A program made the position numbers and the translations under genes. The notes beneath the pieces are model-generated. The model was not told the origin of the DNA and searched no databases. It was given only the letters and a program-made list of their open reading frames with translations. DNA of 27,715 nt from assembly GCA_900766055.1 (NCBI GenBank), contig CAAFTZ010000117.1, positions 1-27,715 on the forward strand, read 5' to 3'. Positions within the stretch are counted from its first letter, which is position 1. Every line of letters begins with the position of its first letter. Positions 23,697 through 27,715 of this stretch are shown piece by piece. The stretch comes from an uncultured Parasutterella sp. (GTDB lineage: Bacteria > Pseudomonadota > Gammaproteobacteria > Burkholderiales > Burkholderiaceae_F).

Positions 23697-24254
23697 ATGC
23701 GAAAGAAGAAGTTTTTTGCCGTGACAGGAGCAGCGCTGCTGCTTCTGGCCGGCTGCCGCACTATTCCTCAGAACCCTGAGGAGATGACCTGCGCCGATCT
23801 GCAGTACCTGGCCGAGGAATCTATCGATAAACTCGGTCTACCCTTTTTTGCTACTCAAGTTAAATATCCCGGCGACTGGCGCCTTTTTGCCCGTAATCAA
23901 TGGATTAAAGAAGGCAGCCGTGTCCGCGTCCGTGACAATAAACGCGATTATCTTCAGATGGAAATGCTGGAGATCGGCGGCACGATCATGGAGCAGACGC
24001 CCTATCGTGTCCGAATTCCTGTCGCGCAGTGCAAGAACGCCAACAAAGAACGTATGGCGACGCTTGAGTACAAAAACCTGATCATTGATTCTCCCGAGAA
24101 AATCTCCCGCACAGAGGCAGTGGACTTCAAAGGCAAAGAATCCGTGGACTATCTTGCTCGCCTCATCTGCGGCTTCCAGCCGATCCCGGCTTTAGACAAA
24201 ACGCAAGTCATGGCTCAGAAGTGGAAGAACTGCACGCCAGACTCAGCGAACTGA
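23697..24254 (+). CDS. Uncharacterised lipoprotein downstream of bamD
   Basis: A 185-residue protein with a clear lipoprotein signal (RKKK, hydrophobic core, LLAGC with Cys20). The mature part has paired cysteines (C32, later AQC, LIC and NC near the C terminus) that could form disulfides in the periplasm, and no domain that I recognise. It begins 9 nt after the bamD stop without its own clear ribosome-binding site, so translation may depend on bamD. A terminator follows 60 nt later. The position suggests an envelope role, but nothing in the sequence proves it. Confidence 0.8.
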   Translation: MRKKKFFAVTGAALLLLAGCRTIPQNPEEMTCADLQYLAEESIDKLGLPFFATQVKYPGDWRLFARNQWIKEGSRVRVRDNKRDYLQMEMLEIGGTIMEQTPYRVRIPVAQCKNANKERMATLEYKNLIIDSPEKISRTEAVDFKGKESVDYLARLICGFQPIPALDKTQVMAQKWKNCTPDSAN

Positions 24255-24314
24255 AATAACTGCTCTAAGCAAATTACGAGTTTTCGAAAGCACCCTCCTG
24301 AAATTCTATGACCG

Positions 24315-24337
24315 ACCTCCTTTTTAGGAGGTTTTCT
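24315..24337 (+). terminator. Intrinsic terminator of the bamD operon
   Basis: ACCTCC (24315-24320) and GGAGGT (24327-24332) form a stem around a 6-nt loop, followed by TTTCTATTT. The flanking bases are AT-rich. It lies 60 nt after the lipoprotein gene stop. Confidence 0.8.
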
Positions 24338-24394
24338 ATTTGATCTGAAACGTATTTTTTCAAACACAGGAAGAGATCTCTAGAAAGATTTTTA

Positions 24395-24413
24395 TATAAT
24401 GATAATCATTCTT
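24395..24413 (+). promoter_or_regulatory. Fur box overlapping a TATAAT -10 element
   Basis: The 19 bases match the Fur consensus GATAATGATAATCATTATC at 16 positions. The first six bases are TATAAT, a perfect -10 hexamer, so Fur-Fe(II) would block RNA polymerase and release it when iron is short. I could not find a good -35 at 17-18 nt. The binding-protein gene begins 40 nt downstream. Confidence 0.85.
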
Positions 24414-24452
24414 ATCATCATTTTTTTACTTTTCTATATTCGAGATCGTCTT

Positions 24453-25397
24453 ATGTTCAAACTCTTTGCCTCTGCTTTCATCGCCGGTACCTTAGCCATG
24501 TCAGCCGCCGCAGCCGCCGACCTTCCTAAAGAAATCAACATTGTCTACGTCAAAGCTCCTTTCAATCTTCAGAACATCGTTATGAAGGAAAAAGGAATGC
24601 TGGAAAAAGCATTCGAAAAAGACGGAGTGAAGGTCAACTGGAAGACGATTACTTCCGGCTCCAAGCAAACCCAAGCTATGGCCGGAGGCGCGATTGATAT
24701 TTCCGCAGTTATGAACACCTCTTCTCTACTGATGGCCAACGGCGCCGGTAATAAGGTGCTGATCGCAACCGGCGTTGCGCATCCTGCAGACACTTTTGCG
24801 ATCGTCGGTAAACCCGGTGCAAATTTCTCCGTTAAGGATCTCAAAGGCAAAAAGATCGCCGGTCCTAAGGGCACCGTCTTACATCAGCTTTTGGTCGCTG
24901 CATTAGCTAAGAATGGAATGTCAATTAGCGATGTTGAATTCATCTCTATGGATCAGCCTTCTGCACTTTCGGCTCTTTTAGCCGGCCACATCGACGGTGC
25001 TTTGCTGGCTGCCAGCGGCGTCATCAAAGCAGAAAAATCCGGTTCTAAAGTAATCACCACCGCCAAAGATTTGGTGAACGTGAATCTTGTGACGACAGTA
25101 CGCGAAGACTTTGCCAAAAAGTATCCTGAAGCATTGGATGTCGTAGTCAAAGTCCAAAGAGATGCCCTCGCTTGGATTGAAAAACATCCAGAAGAAGCTT
25201 TGGCTTTAGGCGCTAAAGAACATGGCATTGACATTGGAGAAGCTAAAAAATTAGCTTCCTGGTCCAATTACTACAACACTCTGACGGAAAAGGACATTAA
25301 GGGCTTGGAAGAGGATCAGAATTTTCTCATCAATAACAAGATGATGGAAAACCGTGTAGACGTGAAATCACTGGTCCTTCCGTCTGCGCTCAAATAA
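24453..25397 (+). CDS. Periplasmic substrate-binding protein, SsuA/NMT1-like, iron-regulated
   Basis: A 314-residue precursor with a signal peptide (MFKLFASAFIAG through AAAAA) and a mature protein like the aliphatic sulfonate/nitrate/thiamine-precursor binding proteins of ABC transporters (VNWKTITSGSKQTQAMAGGAIDI; LKGKKIAGPKGTVLHQLL). The frame is open to an ATG at 24399, but that codon lies inside the Fur box and would add an odd hydrophobic stretch before the signal peptide, so I choose 24453. No permease or ATPase gene is next to it. The Fur box suggests that its ligand is linked to iron or sulfur needs when iron is scarce. The ligand is unknown. Confidence 0.83.
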   Translation: MFKLFASAFIAGTLAMSAAAAADLPKEINIVYVKAPFNLQNIVMKEKGMLEKAFEKDGVKVNWKTITSGSKQTQAMAGGAIDISAVMNTSSLLMANGAGNKVLIATGVAHPADTFAIVGKPGANFSVKDLKGKKIAGPKGTVLHQLLVAALAKNGMSISDVEFISMDQPSALSALLAGHIDGALLAASGVIKAEKSGSKVITTAKDLVNVNLVTTVREDFAKKYPEALDVVVKVQRDALAWIEKHPEEALALGAKEHGIDIGEAKKLASWSNYYNTLTEKDIKGLEEDQNFLINNKMMENRVDVKSLVLPSALK

Positions 25398-25412
25398 CTT
25401 CAGAAGTTCAAG

Positions 25413-25985
25413 ATGTATCAAGAAATCGACGATTGCATCTTTCTGCGCGAACCTGAAGGCACCGTAAGTTTCTGTCGCGACGATCTTTACCGTTATTCCG
25501 GACCTCGTTCCATGATCGCAAGTGCTTTAGTTTTCAGGATAATGAAAGAAGCGATTCATGACTTGTCTCCTTCGGACATCCCTGAAAGAAAAGCCTTCAT
25601 GATCCTCAGCGGCCATACAGGTCCCGGAGTCCGAGACGGATTTGAACTGCTCACCCGGGCTTTTACAGAAGGTCGATATCGAGTTGACAGTGTCGGAGCC
25701 CCTAAAGAGGCTCCGCGTTCGGCTGCCGGCGGCCATATGTTTTTCAGAATCGGCTACAAAAATAAAGCCATGCTTTACGTTTTGTCTGATGAACTCTTCG
25801 GAGAAAAGTGGTTTCGACAGGTTCAAATGCATCAAGAGGGCTCCGTATCTGCGGAGGCTCACGCACAGTATCTTGTTTACAAAAATGACCTCTGCGGAAA
25901 AATTTTGTACTTACCGTCAATTTTTTCCATTCGCTGCCCTTGTTCACCCGACGAATTAATCATGTTGGCACCGAAGGTGAATTGA
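25413..25985 (+). CDS. Uncharacterised protein, weak resemblance to FmdE domain
   Basis: A 190-residue soluble protein without signal peptide, starting 15 nt after the binding-protein stop and so presumably under the same Fur control. I do not recognise it firmly. The order of segments (SGPRSMIASALVFRIMKEA, then DGFELLTRAFTEGRYRVD, then HMFFRIGYKNKAMLYVL) is like FmdE/FwdE-type domains, in which a His/Cys cluster near the N terminus and a DAIQxLTGCTxGKG motif bind metal; here the Cys positions are mostly replaced. A Cys-x-Cys lies near the C terminus (IRCPCSPDE). A terminator follows at 26012-26046. Confidence 0.65.
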   Translation: MYQEIDDCIFLREPEGTVSFCRDDLYRYSGPRSMIASALVFRIMKEAIHDLSPSDIPERKAFMILSGHTGPGVRDGFELLTRAFTEGRYRVDSVGAPKEAPRSAAGGHMFFRIGYKNKAMLYVLSDELFGEKWFRQVQMHQEGSVSAEAHAQYLVYKNDLCGKILYLPSIFSIRCPCSPDELIMLAPKVN

Positions 25986-26011
25986 TTTTTTTCAACCTTA
26001 TCGTTCAGTAC

Positions 26012-26046
26012 ACGCCGGTCTTGTTTTGGGATCGGCGTTTTTTTTT
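26012..26046 (+). terminator. Intrinsic terminator of the Fur-box operon
   Basis: ACGCCG (26012-26017) pairs with CGGCGT (26033-26038), extended by two pairs past one mismatch, and a run of nine T follows. It starts 27 nt after the stop of the unknown gene. Confidence 0.9.
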
Positions 26047-26166
26047 CAGAAGAAGAAAAAAGCCTTGTCCGCTTAGCTAAAGGTCTCTGCAGCAGCAAAA
26101 AATTTTAGAATACGGAACTAAATACTCTAACTCCGCCTACTCAAACAAATTTCAAATCCTCGGGTT

Positions 26167-26976
26167 ATGCAGACTATTTCTTCAGTTTCACTTATCGGTT
26201 CCGGCTCTCTGGCCAATGTCTTTGCAAACGTCCTTCATGACTTTTTGCCGGAGTTCAAACTCCATTCTGTTTTAGGTCGAAATCAAGAGAAGGCTCAAGC
26301 CTTCGCCTCAAAATATAACTGTAGAGCAGTCTTTAACATCGAAGATTTTCTGAAGGATGCGGCGCCGGTCGTTGTTGAACTTGCCGGCGGTTTAGCTTTG
26401 AAAGAATATGCGCTCCCGATCCTCAAATCCGGAAGGACGTTGATTTGTCTCTCCACCGGAGCTTTTGCTGACGACGATTTCAAGCAGGAAGCAATCCGTA
26501 TCGCAGCTGAAAACAACGGACGGATCTACATCGTCAATGGTGCCGTCGGCGGCTTGGACTTCCTTCAAACCTGCTCATTGCAGCACGGTGAACATGAAGT
26601 CATCATTGAGACAACTAAGTCACCTAAATCTCTGCTCGGCGCACCTGGTCTGGAAGGAATTGATTTGGATTTAGCGAAAAGAGCCGTGGTTTTTGAAGGC
26701 GGGGTTCAAGAGGCAATCAAAGGTTTTCCGAAGAACATCAATGTCGGAGTTATCACTGCTCTGGCCTCTGAAAATCCGCAAACCAAAGTCCGAATTGTTG
26801 CTGACCCTGCTGCCCGCAGCAATACACATAAGATTACTTATCGCTCAGCTCTGGCCGACGCCACCATGGAGTTTTCTGGCAAGCCCGATCCGGCAAATCC
26901 GAAGTCCAGTACGACAGCAGCGCTCAGCGCAGCAGCCTGCCTAAAGAACCTCTACAGCCCCATTACCTTCTGGTAA
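26167..26976 (+). CDS. nadX: L-aspartate dehydrogenase (NadX family)
   Basis: A 269-residue NAD(P)-dependent enzyme. The N-terminal Rossmann motif is LIGSGSLANVFA. GAVGGLD (about 124-130), FPKNINVG (residues near 195) and RIVADPAARSNTHKI (the family His in NTH) match aspartate dehydrogenase, which converts aspartate to iminoaspartate/oxaloacetate and can feed NAD synthesis. The C-terminal PANPKSSTTAALS is also typical. The ATG lacks a strong ribosome-binding site. It stands alone: nadA and nadC are not in the window. Use in aspartate catabolism is an alternative to NAD synthesis. Confidence 0.85.
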   Translation: MQTISSVSLIGSGSLANVFANVLHDFLPEFKLHSVLGRNQEKAQAFASKYNCRAVFNIEDFLKDAAPVVVELAGGLALKEYALPILKSGRTLICLSTGAFADDDFKQEAIRIAAENNGRIYIVNGAVGGLDFLQTCSLQHGEHEVIIETTKSPKSLLGAPGLEGIDLDLAKRAVVFEGGVQEAIKGFPKNINVGVITALASENPQTKVRIVADPAARSNTHKITYRSALADATMEFSGKPDPANPKSSTTAALSAAACLKNLYSPITFW

Positions 26977-26988
26977 CCACAGTTAAGA

Positions 26989-27022
26989 AAACAGAGGCTG
27001 CCTCTCAGGACGCCTCCGTTTC
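26989..27022. terminator. Bidirectional terminator between nadX and the helicase gene
   Basis: ACAGAGGC (26991-26998) pairs with GCCTCCGT (27012-27019) with one mismatch. A-rich sequence precedes and TTT follows on the plus strand; on the minus strand TTTTCTT follows. The two flanking genes converge here. Confidence 0.6.
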
Positions 27023-27046
27023 CAATTAACTTTTTCAGGACTGTAC

Positions 27047-27715
27047 TTAGCCTCTCGGCTCCTGGCATCTTTCCAGGAAATTCATTGCCGTATCAAAAAC
27101 CTTGGTACGGGCGAAGTCCGGCAGACTCTTCCAAATCTTCGTCCCGTATCCCTTGGATAACAGACGGTTATCGCAGAGAATCAACAGCCCTTCATCTTTC
27201 TCATCACGAATCAGTCGGCCGGCGCCCTGCTTGAGCAGCATAATCGCTTCGGGAATCGAAATCTCGTTAAATGAACTCTTGCCTTCGGCTTCCAGTTCCT
27301 TTGAGCGTCCTTCAAAAACCGGATCATCAGGCGGCGGGAAAGGAATCTTATCGATCACGACGAGAGACAAAGCATCGCCTTTGATATCCACGCCTTCCCA
27401 GAAGCTCATCGAACCCACCAAAACGGAATTCTCTTCGCTTCTGAAACGCCGCAGCAGCTCCTGCTTAGACTGTTCGTTCTGAACAAGAATGTTCATCGAG
27501 ACGCTTTCTGTTTCGGCAAAGTAGCGCAATGCTTCGGAAATCACTTCCATTGCGCGAAGCGTAGTACACAGCACAAAGGCCCTGCCCTTATTCTTCTTGA
27601 TAAAAGGCCAAATACGTTTAGCGACTTCGTCAGAAAAATTCGGCGCACTGGGAATCGGCAAGTCCTCAGTGATGTAGAGCATTCCTTGTGCCTTGAAATC
27701 GAAGGGACTTTCCCA
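27047..27715 (-). CDS. DinG/YoaA-type ATP-dependent DNA helicase, C-terminal part (cut by window edge)
   Basis: The 3' part of a superfamily 2 helicase gene; the frame runs open to base 27715, so the start lies outside the window. About 222 residues are visible. The C-terminal helicase domain shows ESPFDFKAQ at the edge, FVLCTTLRAMEVISEAL, VLVGSMSFWEGVDIKG, VVIDKIPFPPPDDPV and the motif VI-like QGAGRLIRDEKDEG, all typical of DinG/YoaA (XPD-like) helicases that unwind R-loops, forks and damaged DNA. The iron-sulfur cysteines and Walker A would be in the missing part, so DinG and YoaA cannot be told apart here. Confidence 0.88.
   Translation of the reverse strand, partial: WESPFDFKAQGMLYITEDLPIPSAPNFSDEVAKRIWPFIKKNKGRAFVLCTTLRAMEVISEALRYFAETESVSMNILVQNEQSKQELLRRFRSEENSVLVGSMSFWEGVDIKGDALSLVVIDKIPFPPPDDPVFEGRSKELEAEGKSSFNEISIPEAIMLLKQGAGRLIRDEKDEGLLILCDNRLLSKGYGTKIWKSLPDFARTKVFDTAMNFLERCQEPRG

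Noticed and set aside
24399..24452. Upstream ATG start for the binding protein
   Set aside because: It lies inside the Fur box and -10 region and adds a hydrophobic stretch ahead of a complete signal peptide.

Overview
The window reads as a chromosomal segment of a Gram-negative betaproteobacterium, probably a gut-type Burkholderiales of the Sutterellaceae/Parasutterella kind. This rests on two porins of the betaproteobacterial Porin_4 type, a divergent rluD/bamD pair, anaerobic C4-dicarboxylate transport and an exported flavin reductase with a multihaem cytochrome. The taxonomic call is inference from gene content. No tRNA, rRNA, CRISPR array, insertion sequence or prophage gene was found.

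Layout. 1-2695 (+): a DcuC-type carrier followed closely by a porin. 2714-5556 (-): an M3-family peptidase homologue whose zinc motif has decayed, then a LysR regulator. 5692-6688 (-): a MarR regulator coupled to a DUF2148 ferredoxin-like protein, behind a near-consensus sigma-70 promoter and two tandem perfect 12-bp palindromes. 7157-12070 (+): a four-gene export operon (TolC, HlyD and two ABC-2 permeases) without an ATPase gene. 12101-13663 (-): a GAF-AAA-Fis sigma-54 activator. 13827-18500 (+): a consensus sigma-54 promoter drives a Tat-exported flavoprotein reductase, a tetrahaem cytochrome c, an exported ammonia-lyase-fold protein and a porin. 18615-22819 (-): housekeeping cluster rluD-pgeF-membrane protein-rhodanese-rimO. 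22836-24254 (+): bamD and a lipoprotein. 24395-25985 (+): a Fur box, an orphan periplasmic binding protein and an unknown protein. 26167-26976 (+): L-aspartate dehydrogenase. 27047-27715 (-): the 3' part of a DinG-type helicase gene, cut by the window edge.

The most interesting system is 12101-18500. All four products of the + operon carry export signals (Tat for the flavoprotein, Sec for the others), so an ammonia-lyase-like protein, an enoate-reductase-like flavoprotein, its likely electron-donor cytochrome and an outer-membrane channel would meet in the periplasm under one dedicated activator. The simplest hypothesis is an inducible anaerobic respiration in which an amino-acid-like compound is turned into a 2-enoate and then reduced. 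Two facts set it apart from the known histidine/urocanate version. The lyase lacks the Ala-Ser-Gly triad that forms the MIO cofactor. The reductase keeps the general carboxylate-binding and proton-donor residues but has neither the fumarate-type nor the urocanate-type pocket residue at a key position. The true substrate and chemistry are therefore open.
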